From Bacteroidia bacterium (GTDB lineage: Bacteria > Bacteroidota > Bacteroidia > Flavobacteriales > Flavobacteriaceae), in contig JAUIBH010000001.1 in assembly GCA_030427985.1 (NCBI GenBank), positions 1-64,000 on the forward strand: a DNA stretch of 64,000 bases. Direction: 5' to 3'. The translations under genes were made by a program, and so were the position numbers. The stretch's first letter is position 1; the number at the start of each line of letters is the position of its first letter. The notes beneath the pieces were generated by a model. That model was not told the origin of the DNA, searched no databases, and worked only from the letters and a program-made list of their open reading frames with translations. Below are positions 42,697 to 51,881 of this stretch, one piece after another.

Positions 42697-43713
42697 TCAA
42701 CTTCTGACCTTGCGTTCCCACTCCCATGCAGATTTCATGGCATCATCCAACGTAGATTCTGCTTTCCACCCAAGGACCTCATTTGCTTTTGTGGTATCTG
42801 CATAGGCCTGAATTATATCTCCAGCCCTTCTGTCAACAATCCTATAGTTCAGCTTCTTTCCGGACACACTTTCAAAACTATGAATCACTTCCAACACGGA
42901 ACTGCCAGTGCCTGTTCCAAGGTTAAAAACCTCATAATTGTCTTCATTTTTGTCATTGAGCAAACGCTGCAATGCTTTTACGTGGGCTTTTGCCAAATCC
43001 ACTACGTGGATATAATCCCGAATACAAGTACCATCCGGGGTGGGATAGTCATCCCCAAAAACAGAGAGCTGTTCCCGCAATCCAACCCCAGTTTGGGTGA
43101 TATAGGGCACCAAATTTTGTGGAACGCCCAAAGGAAGTTCCCCTATGTGGGCACTGGGATGCGCTCCAATAGGATTGAAATATCGAAGTGCAATGGCCTT
43201 TAAATCTGGGGTTACTTTGCATGTATCCCGGATAATCTCCTCGCCTATCTGTTTGGTATTTCCGTATGGTGATTCGGCTGGTTTCACGGGCGCATCTTCG
43301 GTAATGGGCATTTCATCCGCTTGGCCATACACCGTGCACGAACTACTGAAGATAAAGCTGGCTCCTTCTTTTTGCTTTAACTCTTGAAGGATGTAGACCA
43401 AAACCCCAAGGTTGTTTTCATAATAAAGCAAGGGATTTTCCACGCTTTCTCCTACAGCTTTGGATGCCGCAAAATGGATAACGCCAGCAACATCGTTATG
43501 CTTTTTAAAGAAATTTTGAACTTTGGATTTATCTCGAAGATCGAATTCTTCAAAAATGGGACGTTTTCCAGTGATGGCCTCAATACCATCCAAAACGTCA
43601 ATGGATGAATTTGAAAGGTTATCGATAATGACCACCTCAAATCCTTCATTTTGTAATTCAACAACAGTATGGGAGCCAATAAAACCCAATCCTCCTGTAA
43701 CAAGTATTTTCAT
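42697..43713 (-). CDS. galE: UDP-glucose 4-epimerase
   Basis: A 338-residue extended SDR that interconverts UDP-glucose and UDP-galactose. The NAD site is GGLGFIGSHTV at residues 7-17, with SSSCTVYG and the catalytic SPYGNTK further on. The segment DYIHVVDLAKAHVKAL is typical of GalE. It lies two bases after the DegT aminotransferase gene, so the pair serves surface polysaccharide or lipopolysaccharide sugar supply. Confidence 0.95.
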   Translation of the reverse strand: MKILVTGGLGFIGSHTVVELQNEGFEVVIIDNLSNSSIDVLDGIEAITGKRPIFEEFDLRDKSKVQNFFKKHNDVAGVIHFAASKAVGESVENPLLYYENNLGVLVYILQELKQKEGASFIFSSSCTVYGQADEMPITEDAPVKPAESPYGNTKQIGEEIIRDTCKVTPDLKAIALRYFNPIGAHPSAHIGELPLGVPQNLVPYITQTGVGLREQLSVFGDDYPTPDGTCIRDYIHVVDLAKAHVKALQRLLNDKNEDNYEVFNLGTGTGSSVLEVIHSFESVSGKKLNYRIVDRRAGDIIQAYADTTKANEVLGWKAESTLDDAMKSAWEWERKVRS

Positions 43714-43715
43714 CT

Positions 43716-44870
43716 TTATTTGTTTACGAAGTCAATAACCAAGTTGGTAATATATTGAATTTGTTCATCATCCAATTCGGTATGCATGGGGAGCGAAATC
43801 ACTTCTTGTACCAATTGATTGGTCACTGGAAAATCCGCTTCATCGTAACGGTCATCTGCATACGCCTTTTGCTTGTGCAACGGAACTGGATAATACACAC
43901 CACAAGGAACGTTGTTATCTTGTAAATGTTGCACCAGTCCATCTCTTTTCCCATTCAATATTTTGATGGTATACTGGTGAAAGACATGGCAATCACAGGT
44001 GTTATTTCCGCCTTCACATACACAGGTAATCTTTGGCACAACAATGTTGGCCTGTCCCTCAAATGCTCGGCTATATTTTGATGCAGCTTCCCACCGCTTT
44101 TTGTTGTAGATATCCAATTTTGGAAGCTTTGCCCTTAAAACCGCAGCTTGTATGGAGTCCAGACGGGAGTTTACCCCTACCACATCATGGTAATATCTTT
44201 TGTACATACCGTGGTTTACCATCCCACGAATGGTATGGGCCAAATCGTCGTCATTGGTAAAAATGGCACCGCCATCTCCATAACAGCCTAGATTTTTGGA
44301 TGGAAAAAACGAGGTGGACGACACATGACCAATGGTTCCTGCTTTTTGTTGCTTTCCATTGGCAGAAGTGTAGGTGGCACCGATGGCCTGAGCATTGTCC
44401 TCAATAACATAGAGATTGTGTTTTTCGGCTAGCTCCATTATGGCATCCATGTTAGCACATTGTCCAAACAAGTGCACGGGAACAATAGCCTTGGTCTTGG
44501 GGGTAATGGCCTTTTCAATGGCTTTAATGTCGATGTTGAAGGTATCGGGCTCTACATCAACCAAAACCGGGGTCAAATTTAGGAGAGCAATGACCTCAAC
44601 GGTAGCGGCAAAGGTAAAATCGGCTGTAATCACCTCATCACCTGGTTGCAACCCAAGGCCCATCATGCAAATTTGAAGAGCATCTGTACCATTGGCACAG
44701 GGAATCACATGTTTCACCCCCAAATACTCCTCTAGCTCACTTTGGAAAGCATGCACATGTGGCCCGTTGATGAAGGCCGAAGAGTCCAAAATCTCGGCGA
44801 TGGAATCGTTTACCTCATTTTTTATGCCTTCATATTGACCTTTAAGGTCAACCATCTGTATTTTTTTCAT
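43716..44870 (-). CDS. DegT/DnrJ/EryC1/StrS sugar aminotransferase
   Basis: A 384-residue PLP enzyme that aminates nucleotide-linked keto sugars for surface glycans. The PLP lysine is K192 in FFPSKNLGCYGDGGA, with D158 in VIEDNAQA. An unusual cysteine cluster CxC-x6-CxC (C283, C285, C292, C294) precedes the HVFHQYTIK segment and looks able to bind a metal. The sugar cannot be named; similarity is to WecE/WbpE-type enzymes. It is coupled to galE. Confidence 0.93.
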   Translation of the reverse strand: MKKIQMVDLKGQYEGIKNEVNDSIAEILDSSAFINGPHVHAFQSELEEYLGVKHVIPCANGTDALQICMMGLGLQPGDEVITADFTFAATVEVIALLNLTPVLVDVEPDTFNIDIKAIEKAITPKTKAIVPVHLFGQCANMDAIMELAEKHNLYVIEDNAQAIGATYTSANGKQQKAGTIGHVSSTSFFPSKNLGCYGDGGAIFTNDDDLAHTIRGMVNHGMYKRYYHDVVGVNSRLDSIQAAVLRAKLPKLDIYNKKRWEAASKYSRAFEGQANIVVPKITCVCEGGNNTCDCHVFHQYTIKILNGKRDGLVQHLQDNNVPCGVYYPVPLHKQKAYADDRYDEADFPVTNQLVQEVISLPMHTELDDEQIQYITNLVIDFVNK

Positions 44871-44888
44871 CCGAATAAATTATGCCCG

Positions 44889-44896
44889 CAAAATTA
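44889..44896 (-). promoter_or_regulatory. -7 box of the DegT-galE operon
   Basis: TAATTTTG on the minus strand, a perfect TAnnTTTG, 18 bases before the ATG at 44870. Confidence 0.5.
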
Positions 44897-44950
44897 AGAA
44901 ATAAAGATGCCATAATGCCCTATTGCCGAAAGAATGTATTTTAGCAAAAT

Positions 44951-46195
44951 ATGATGCTCTTGCGTTTTATCTATTCTTTTTTAATGAAGCTGTCCTGGTA
45001 CGGCTTACATCTGATTGCGCTTTTCAATCCTAAGATAAAATTGTTTGTCTCGGGGAGAAAAAAGACATTCGCTGAACTAGAAGCAAAGCTGCCAAGTGAC
45101 AGCAAGTCCATTTGGATGCACGTAGCCTCACTGGGTGAATTTGAACAAGGCTTGCCCATTTTGGAACAACTGCGAAGCACCTACCCCGAGCATAAAATTG
45201 TGCTCACTTTTTTTTCTCCCTCTGGATATGAGGTGAAAAAGAACACCCCCTCAGCGGATGTAGTGGTATATCTTCCCATGGACACCCTATCCAACACAAA
45301 GCGGTTTTTGGATAGAATCAATCCCGAATTGGCCATTTTTATCAAATACGAGATATGGCCCAATTATCTGTATCGATTGAAGCAACGAAATATTCCCACT
45401 TTATTGGTATCTGGACGATTCTCCAAGAAGCAGATTTACTTTAAACCTTTTGGCGGTTTTATGCGAAACAGTTTAAAGGCCTTCTCCCATTTTTTTGTAC
45501 AGGACCAAGGTTCCAAAAAGGCACTGGAATCTATCGGGTTTAACAATAATATTGTAAGTGGGGATACCCGTTTTGACCGGGTTTCTGAAATTTTGAAACA
45601 GGACAATCATCTGGATTTTATGTCCAAGTTCAAAGGGGATAAATTTTGCGTGGTAACTGGCAGTACCTGGCCCGAAGATGAAGAAATCCTGATTAATTTC
45701 ATTAACAACACCCAGCATCCTATCAAATTTGTCATAGCCCCGCATCAAATAAAACAAGCACATATTGACAACATTACTGCTACCATTACTAAAAAAACTA
45801 TCTGCTATACCCAATTGGGCAATGAAGACCTTTCTAAATACGATGTGCTCATTATTGACACCATTGGACTGCTGACCAAAATTTATAGCTATGCCGATGT
45901 TGCCTATGTGGGCGGAGGATTTGCTACGGGATTACACAATACTTTGGAACCGGCCGTATTTGGCGTCCCTGTAATTATTGGCCAAAATTTTAAAGGGTTT
46001 AAGGAGGCCGAAGAACTTGTAGCCAAAAAAGGCATTCTGCCTATCCAAAATCGAGAAAATTTCAACGATTTGATGAACAATTTCTTGGCAAATCCAGCTT
46101 CGGTGGCTAAAACAGGAGAGATTAACTCAGGTTATATCAACAACAATTTGGGAGCCACTGCTTTGGTGATGGATCACATCAAACAAATTCTTTAA
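44951..46195 (+). CDS. waaA: 3-deoxy-D-manno-octulosonic acid (Kdo) transferase
   Basis: A 414-residue GT30 glycosyltransferase that adds Kdo to lipid A at the inner face of the membrane. An N-terminal hydrophobic anchor (about 5-27) comes before the two Rossmann-like domains. Motifs: MHVASLGEFEQGLPIL with the acidic base in GEFEQ, VTGSTWPEDEEIL and YVGGGFATGLHNTLEPAVFGVPVI. The length is normal. It is divergent from the DegT-galE pair, so sugar synthesis and lipid A assembly genes stand back to back. Confidence 0.95.
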   Translation: MMLLRFIYSFLMKLSWYGLHLIALFNPKIKLFVSGRKKTFAELEAKLPSDSKSIWMHVASLGEFEQGLPILEQLRSTYPEHKIVLTFFSPSGYEVKKNTPSADVVVYLPMDTLSNTKRFLDRINPELAIFIKYEIWPNYLYRLKQRNIPTLLVSGRFSKKQIYFKPFGGFMRNSLKAFSHFFVQDQGSKKALESIGFNNNIVSGDTRFDRVSEILKQDNHLDFMSKFKGDKFCVVTGSTWPEDEEILINFINNTQHPIKFVIAPHQIKQAHIDNITATITKKTICYTQLGNEDLSKYDVLIIDTIGLLTKIYSYADVAYVGGGFATGLHNTLEPAVFGVPVIIGQNFKGFKEAEELVAKKGILPIQNRENFNDLMNNFLANPASVAKTGEINSGYINNNLGATALVMDHIKQIL

Positions 46196-46203
46196 AATTT
46201 GGT

Positions 46204-46211
46204 TAGCTTTA
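46204..46211 (+). promoter_or_regulatory. -7 box of the sugar porter gene
   Basis: TAGCTTTA (TAnnTTTA) lies 17 bases before the ATG at 46228. Confidence 0.4.
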
Positions 46212-46227
46212 GCAAAATTGAGCTGAA

Positions 46228-47619
46228 ATGGACAAGCGTATTTTTAGAATTTCATTGACCGCTGCCCTTGCGGGTTTTTTGTTTGGTTTTGATACCGTGG
46301 TCATTTCGGGAGCCAACCAGCCTATTAAAGAAATTTGGGACACTAATTGGTTTTTGGGCGATTCCATCTTCACTTTTCACGGAATTTTTATCATGTCCAT
46401 GGCGCTTTGGGGCACTGTGCTAGGTTCGTTATTGGGGGGCATTCCTACGGACCGCTTGGGCAGAAAGAAAACGCTTTTTTGGATTGGAATACTCTATTTT
46501 GCATCGGCCCTAGGCTCAGCATTTGCTCCAGAAGCCTATAGTTTTTCCTTTTTTAGGTTTATTGGAGGAGTTGGTGTTGGGGCATCTTCGGTGGCCGCGC
46601 CAGTGTACATTTCGGAAATTTCAACAGCCGAAAACAGGGGAAGGCTAACTGCCATGTATCAGTTTAATATTGTTTTTGGGATTTTGATCGCTTTTATTTC
46701 CAATTATTTAATCGGGGTCATTTTTGACGAAAGCATTGCTTGGCGATGGATGCTGGGCATTGAAGGATTACCCGCCCTAATCTATACCCTACTCGTCTTT
46801 AAAATTCCACATAGCCCTAGATGGCTACTTATGAAAGACAGAGCCGATTCGGTGGTTATTCAATCGCTCACCTTACTTGGAATTGACAAAGAAAAGGCCA
46901 CGGTGCATTTAACCCAAATAAAAGTGTCCTTAAAGGACACAACTGAGAAACATAAAGAGAACCTTTTTTCGGGGAAATATAACAAAGCATTGGTGCTAGC
47001 TTTTTTGATCGCATTTTTTAACCAACTCTCGGGAATTAATTTTGTGCTCTATTACGCCCCTGAAATTTTGGAGCGCGCCGGATTGGCCACTGGTGAATCC
47101 CTTTTCAGTTCCATTTCCATTGGAATCATCAATCTAATTTTCACATTCATCGGGATTGCCCTAATTGACAAATTGGGCCGAAAACAATTAATGTACATAG
47201 GATCCATTGGTTACATCATAAGTTTGGCCATGGTGGGTTGGTGTTTTTATTCTGGAGCAAGTTCGGTGCTGTTGCTCATCTTCATTTTGGTTTTTATTGC
47301 TTCCCACGCCGTAGGACAGGGTGCTGTGATTTGGGTTTTCATCTCAGAAATATTCCCGAACAAGGTTCGCTCCTATGGACAATCTTGGGGCACGGGCACC
47401 CACTGGGTATTTGCCGCATTGATCACTTTATTGACCCCGACTTTTCTGGATTCGGAAATAGGGGTTTTTAAGGATAATCCCTGGCCCATTTTTATCTTTT
47501 TTGCCTTTATGATGGTATTGCAGTTGCTTTGGGTAATTTTTATGATGCCCGAGACCAAAGGGATAAGTTTGGAGGAATTGGGCAAGATGCTAAGTGGTAA
47601 AAAAGGGAAAATCAGCTAA
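46228..47619 (+). CDS. Sugar porter (MFS, SP family)
   Basis: A 463-residue twelve-helix sugar transporter, probably a sugar/proton symporter. Family marks: GFLFGFDTVVISGA in helix 1, DRLGRKKTLF after helix 2, RFIGGVGVGASSVAAPVYISE, PHSPRWLL, the QLSGINFVLYYAPEI of helix 7 and the C-terminal PETKGISLEELG. It resembles XylE/GalP-type carriers for xylose, galactose or glucose; the exact sugar cannot be told. It follows waaA after 32 bases. Confidence 0.95.
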   Translation: MDKRIFRISLTAALAGFLFGFDTVVISGANQPIKEIWDTNWFLGDSIFTFHGIFIMSMALWGTVLGSLLGGIPTDRLGRKKTLFWIGILYFASALGSAFAPEAYSFSFFRFIGGVGVGASSVAAPVYISEISTAENRGRLTAMYQFNIVFGILIAFISNYLIGVIFDESIAWRWMLGIEGLPALIYTLLVFKIPHSPRWLLMKDRADSVVIQSLTLLGIDKEKATVHLTQIKVSLKDTTEKHKENLFSGKYNKALVLAFLIAFFNQLSGINFVLYYAPEILERAGLATGESLFSSISIGIINLIFTFIGIALIDKLGRKQLMYIGSIGYIISLAMVGWCFYSGASSVLLLIFILVFIASHAVGQGAVIWVFISEIFPNKVRSYGQSWGTGTHWVFAALITLLTPTFLDSEIGVFKDNPWPIFIFFAFMMVLQLLWVIFMMPETKGISLEELGKMLSGKKGKIS

Positions 47620-47720
47620 TAGTACCACTACTCTAAAAATTCAACCTTTAATCGAATAACCCCTAGGATGTTAGGGTAAGAAACTGAATAATTCCGTAAA
47701 TTAGAAGAAATTACACTGTT

Positions 47721-47870
47721 ATGACTGATGAAATTTCTTTTGGAAATAAACTTATGGTTGGGTTTCTGCGAATAATGGTCTTTATACTGATCCTTATTTT
47801 AATTGCGATACCCGTTTGTATTTTGTTGGACTTTCTTGGAGTTTTAGAAGCAATTGGATTGTCTTCTTAA
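47721..47870 (+). CDS. Small membrane protein (49 aa)
   Basis: A 49-codon frame starting ATG ACT GAT with one long hydrophobic segment (about residues 11-38, rich in Ile and Leu) and a short tail. It overlaps the end of the convergent lipoprotein gene by four bases. There is no clear ribosome site. The amphipathic N-terminus plus one membrane helix looks protein-like, but conservation is untested. Confidence 0.4.
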   Translation: MTDEISFGNKLMVGFLRIMVFILILILIAIPVCILLDFLGVLEAIGLSS

Positions 47871-48496
47871 TAGAAAATCACGTCCTGTTCCCCCATTTTT
47901 TTTGTTACCAATTTAATATAGGTGTCAATGGTTTTATCAACCTGTACCGTTTCGGTAACATCTAGGTCACCTCTCCAAATCAGTTCCATTTCCTTACCGT
48001 CACAAATACAGTATAAAGAGGTTTCCACGTGGTAAATATTGAATGAGTCATAAGACTCCGGGTCATAATAAATGTCTTGATGCTCTAAATAATCCGTACT
48101 GAACCGCATAAACATTCTATCAATGTTGTGCACCTTTTCCTTTAGGGTTCTTTTATTTTCAACTGCTACAACCTTAGTGAATAAAATAGCATCAAAATCC
48201 TTATCCAACAATTGCTGTTCCACTAGGGCAAGTTCTTCTTCGGACCGTTGTGATGAGGTAAACTCAACATCAAAAACATCTATGCTGCGCATGGCCTCAA
48301 CCTTTTTCGCTTCCAATTTATCAACCAATCGGGTCTCAAACTCCATGCGTACATTCTCATCCTGAGCCAGCCCAACCACAAGTACTTTATGGGCATCAAA
48401 AAGCACTATATCTGGATTCTTCCAAGTACTCACCAACTTTGTACTGGAACACCCCATGAGGAGGAAAAGACTTATGGCCCATATTTTTGATTTCAT
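47867..48496 (-). CDS. Hypothetical lipoprotein
   Basis: A 209-residue lipoprotein with lipobox LLMGC (Cys16). Residues 20-110 look like an alpha/beta domain (KVLVVGLAQDENVRMEFETRLVDKL, then a long helix), a pattern recalling DUF4136-like lipoproteins and the TolB/FlgO-like N-terminal fold, but I cannot name a family. It lies 40 bases downstream of hpf in the same direction, so it may be read through from the hpf promoter. Confidence 0.8.
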   Translation of the reverse strand: MKSKIWAISLFLLMGCSSTKLVSTWKNPDIVLFDAHKVLVVGLAQDENVRMEFETRLVDKLEAKKVEAMRSIDVFDVEFTSSQRSEEELALVEQQLLDKDFDAILFTKVVAVENKRTLKEKVHNIDRMFMRFSTDYLEHQDIYYDPESYDSFNIYHVETSLYCICDGKEMELIWRGDLDVTETVQVDKTIDTYIKLVTKKMGEQDVIFY

Positions 48497-48536
48497 TGGA
48501 ATGGATTTAAAACTTCATGCGCAGCAAAGATATATT

Positions 48537-48836
48537 TTAATATGTTGAAAACGTTTCTTGTCTTTTTTCCAATTGTCTTCTTAAATCTTCCACAGTTTGT
48601 GCCATGGACTTTTCAAAATCGTCCGTATTGGATTTGGCAAAAATTCGAGGGCCTGGGGCACTCAGTTCAATCTCGCACACCTTACCTTCCCCGGTTTTAT
48701 CATTTTCTTGCTTAAAAAGTACATTGGCCTTAATCAACCAACTGTATTTTTTTTCCAAACCCTCCATTTTTTTCATCAAAAGTTCAGTTAATGATTCACT
48801 GGTTTTCATTTTTTGATATTGAACATGTACTTCCAT
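48537..48836 (-). CDS. Ribosome hibernation factor (HPF/RaiA type)
   Basis: A 99-residue HPF/RaiA-fold protein that binds the decoding centre of idle ribosomes and blocks translation in starvation or stasis. The beta-alpha-beta-beta-beta-alpha layout and the basic final helix (VEDLRRQLEKRQETF) fit. The short form lacks the long C-terminal dimer domain. A TGAC-N4-GTCA site and a TAGCTTTG box lie directly upstream, so low-oxygen control is likely. The gene is downstream of pfk but has its own promoter. Confidence 0.9.
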   Translation of the reverse strand: MEVHVQYQKMKTSESLTELLMKKMEGLEKKYSWLIKANVLFKQENDKTGEGKVCEIELSAPGPRIFAKSNTDDFEKSMAQTVEDLRRQLEKRQETFSTY

Positions 48837-48858
48837 GATAATTGTTTTTGATTTACTT

Positions 48859-48901
48859 CAAAGCTAGGGTAGTAAAACAGCAAATTAAATGACAAATGTC
48901 A
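48859..48901 (-). promoter_or_regulatory. hpf promoter with FNR/CRP-like site
   Basis: Minus-strand TGACATTTGTCA (48890-48901), a perfect palindrome, with its centre 29.5 bp upstream of the first base of TAGCTTTG (48859-48866). The leader would be about 17 bases. The spacing is the same as at the usp, tonB, GCS/CBS and hemN promoters. Confidence 0.8.
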
Positions 48902-48914
48902 GCTTGTATTTACA

Positions 48915-50234
48915 TTATTGCCCTAACGAAAAAGGTTGGCCCGTGCTCTGCAATACCGAAAACCAAAACTCCCCCTCCAAATCTATCTTTTTCCGTTTTT
49001 TGGTCACTTCGGAAATGGGCACATACACATATTTATTGTTCACCTTACTGGCCACAAATTTGGTCTTGCCAGCCATAGCGCCATGTACTGCATGATATGC
49101 CAATCGGCCACAATACACACTATCGCTTGAGTTGGCAGGGGCACTCCTTACAATATAGCTGGGATCAATATATTTTATGGTCACTGATTTATCTTTAAAA
49201 TACTCCCCTATCTTCTCCTTCAAGAAAAGACCAATATCCTCGTGCTTTATGTTGCCCGAAGCATCCTTGACCCTATTTTTATCCTCAAATAACTGCTGAC
49301 CTGCTCCTTCGGCCACAACGATTACGGCATGCTTTTTCTGTTCCAATCGTTGTTCCAAAACCTTCAAAAATCCGTCATCACCTTCAAGCACAAAATCCAT
49401 TTCAGGAATGAGCACAAAATTGACTACAGGCATGGCCAAGGCTGCGGAAGCGGCGATAAATCCGCTATCCCTACCCATCAATTTAACGATGGAAATACCG
49501 TTGTAGGCACCTGTGGCCTCATTATGGGCATCCCTAAGAATGGGACTGGCCACATCAAAAGCGGTTTCATATCCAAAGGATTCATCAATGAGGTCAATGT
49601 CGTTGTCAATGGTTTTTGGAATACCAACCACACTGATCTTGGCGTCCCGTTTCAGGATTTCCTCTCCAATGGCATTGACTCCTTTCAGCGTACCATCGCC
49701 ACCAATGGCAAACAGCATGTCAATGTTGTTGTTTTCCAAGGTATCCACCATCACCGATACATCTTGGGCACCTCGGGAAGATCCTAAAAAGGTTCCCCCA
49801 AATTGATGGATGTCTTTTACCTTATCGGGTGTCAGCTCTACAAAATCATGGCACTTTTTTGGGTTAAGTCCCTCATACCCGTAGGGTATACCGATTATTC
49901 GCTTTACACCGTAGAAATAATGCAGTGCCATGACCACACCTCGAATCACATTATTGATTCCCGGACACAATCCACCGCAGGTAACAATGGCCGCAGATGA
50001 TTTTCCTGGTTCAAAAAAAAGATTTTGCCTAGGCCCCGCTTTCTCCAAACATAGTGGTTCTTCTCCTTTTTCAAGACATTTTTGGTAGCCTTCCATGGAC
50101 AAATCAAAGACAAATCTGTCCGTATCACTGATGAAATTAAAGATTTTATCCCCCCTTACCTTACTTAATTGTAAGGGCGATGTGAATTTGCCCGGTCCTA
50201 GGTTTTCTATTTGAAATTGGCTTTTGCTATCCAC
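48915..50234 (-). CDS. 6-phosphofructokinase, long type
   Basis: A 439-residue phosphofructokinase of the long, plant- and spirochaete-like kind. GGLCPGINNVIR is at 87-98, GGDGT at 178-182 and PKTIDND at 206-212. Gly in GGDG points to ATP rather than pyrophosphate as donor, while Lys207 is the residue of pyrophosphate enzymes; this mix is known from plant ATP enzymes, so ATP is the better guess. It is the last gene of the tight run usp, SLC13, pckA, pfk (28, 18 and 12 bases apart), so it shares the FNR-like site at 54603-54614. Confidence 0.93.
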   Translation of the reverse strand: MDSKSQFQIENLGPGKFTSPLQLSKVRGDKIFNFISDTDRFVFDLSMEGYQKCLEKGEEPLCLEKAGPRQNLFFEPGKSSAAIVTCGGLCPGINNVIRGVVMALHYFYGVKRIIGIPYGYEGLNPKKCHDFVELTPDKVKDIHQFGGTFLGSSRGAQDVSVMVDTLENNNIDMLFAIGGDGTLKGVNAIGEEILKRDAKISVVGIPKTIDNDIDLIDESFGYETAFDVASPILRDAHNEATGAYNGISIVKLMGRDSGFIAASAALAMPVVNFVLIPEMDFVLEGDDGFLKVLEQRLEQKKHAVIVVAEGAGQQLFEDKNRVKDASGNIKHEDIGLFLKEKIGEYFKDKSVTIKYIDPSYIVRSAPANSSDSVYCGRLAYHAVHGAMAGKTKFVASKVNNKYVYVPISEVTKKRKKIDLEGEFWFSVLQSTGQPFSLGQ

Positions 50235-50246
50235 TTTGGTTTGTTC

Positions 50247-51863
50247 TTAAAAATGTTCGGTCAAGCTGTGGTGTGAATCAATCAGTGGCCCTCCATTTAG
50301 GATTTCTTCTGAGGCTTCACTCGCAAACTTATCAAAATTAATATGGAACGAGTGTGCCAATTGAATGGCCTTGCTCACATAAGCTCCTTTTTGCAACCAT
50401 GTGTTCATGGGGTCCAATAACTCCGATGGGACACTTGGACAATACTTTGGCATATGCAACCCAAAGATAGGGTGAACGTCATAATCTACCTCATCCAATT
50501 TTCCTTCCAAAATGGCTGAAATCATTCCCCGTGTGTATTTTAATTTTATTCGGGATCCCACACCATAAGGTCCACCGCTCCAACCCGTGTTGATCAACCA
50601 AACACTGACTCCGGCCTCTGTCATTTTTTTACTCAGCATTTCGGCATATACCGTTGGGTGCAATGGCATAAAAGGTTCTCCAAAACAAGCAGAAAAGGAA
50701 GGCACGGGTTCATTGATTCCTGCTTCGGTTCCCGCTACCTTGGCGGTGTAACCTGATATAAAATGGTATGCGGCCTGACCCGGGGTCAACTTTGAAACAG
50801 GAGGTAAAACTCCAAAGGCATCACAGGTCAAGAAAAAGATGTTTTTGGGGTTGGATGCGTAAGAAGGCACCTGAATATTATCGATATGATCAATAGGATA
50901 GCTTACACGTGTATTTTGCGTGATGCTGCTATCGAAATAATCCACTTCTTTTGTCCCTTCCTTGAAGACCACATTTTCCAAAAGTGCCCCTGGGCGTATA
51001 GCCCTAAAAATATCGGGTTCCTTCTCCTCGGTAAGGTCGATCACTTTTGCGTAGCAACCTCCTTCAAAATTGAAAATGGTATCCTCTTTGGTCCAGCCGT
51101 GTTCGTCATCCCCAATCAATTTACGATCAGGGTCTGCGGATAGCGTTGTTTTTCCGGTTCCGGAAAGTCCGAAGAAAATGGCGGTATCCCCTGCTTCACC
51201 CACATTGGCCGAGCAGTGCATGGGCAATACCTCTTTTTCTGTAGGAAGAATGAGATTAAGGGCTGAAAAAATACCTTTCTTCATCTCCCCGGTATAGGCA
51301 GAACCTCCAACCAAGGCAATTTTTTTGGTGAAATTCAATATGGAGAAATTGCCACTGAGGATTCCAACCTCCGAAGGGTTTGGAGCTTCATACCCAGGAG
51401 CACAAAGCACCAACCATTCTTCTTCAAAGTTTTCCAGTTCACTTTCATCCAACCGCAAAAACATATTTTTAATAAAGTAGTTGGACCAAGGGTATTCGGT
51501 AACAGTCCTTACATTCATGCGATATTTGGGTTCTGCGCAGACGTAGGCATCGCGTACATAGACTTCCTTGCCGCTGAGATATTTTACCACTTCGGCATGT
51601 AGCTTATCAAAGTTTTCAGGGGATATCGGTTTATTGATTCGCCCCCACCAAACCTTGTCTTTGGTATAGTCATCCTTTACCAAAAAGCGGTCTTTGGGAG
51701 AGCGCCCTGTAAATTTTCCTGTTTTTACACAGAGGGTGCCATTTTCGGTTTCCACACCCATTCCTTTTTCCACCGTAATTTTTTGAAGCGTTTCGGCATC
51801 TAGGTTCCAATGTGCCGTAACATCCTTTAATCCGTACTTACTTAAGTCTTTAGTAGTGCTCAT
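50247..51863 (-). CDS. pckA: Phosphoenolpyruvate carboxykinase (ATP)
   Basis: A 538-residue ATP-type PEP carboxykinase. It has the P-loop GLSGTGKTTLS, the kinase-2 motif LIGDDEHGW and the FEGGCYAKVIDL stretch. It can form PEP in gluconeogenesis or run the other way (PEP + CO2 + ADP to oxaloacetate + ATP) in succinate-forming fermenters. Placed between a SLC13-like carrier and a phosphofructokinase in an operon with an FNR-like promoter, the carboxylating, energy-saving direction is the better reading under low oxygen; this is inference. Confidence 0.98.
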   Translation of the reverse strand: MSTTKDLSKYGLKDVTAHWNLDAETLQKITVEKGMGVETENGTLCVKTGKFTGRSPKDRFLVKDDYTKDKVWWGRINKPISPENFDKLHAEVVKYLSGKEVYVRDAYVCAEPKYRMNVRTVTEYPWSNYFIKNMFLRLDESELENFEEEWLVLCAPGYEAPNPSEVGILSGNFSILNFTKKIALVGGSAYTGEMKKGIFSALNLILPTEKEVLPMHCSANVGEAGDTAIFFGLSGTGKTTLSADPDRKLIGDDEHGWTKEDTIFNFEGGCYAKVIDLTEEKEPDIFRAIRPGALLENVVFKEGTKEVDYFDSSITQNTRVSYPIDHIDNIQVPSYASNPKNIFFLTCDAFGVLPPVSKLTPGQAAYHFISGYTAKVAGTEAGINEPVPSFSACFGEPFMPLHPTVYAEMLSKKMTEAGVSVWLINTGWSGGPYGVGSRIKLKYTRGMISAILEGKLDEVDYDVHPIFGLHMPKYCPSVPSELLDPMNTWLQKGAYVSKAIQLAHSFHINFDKFASEASEEILNGGPLIDSHHSLTEHF

Positions 51864-51881
51864 ATTTGTTGTTTTTATAGG

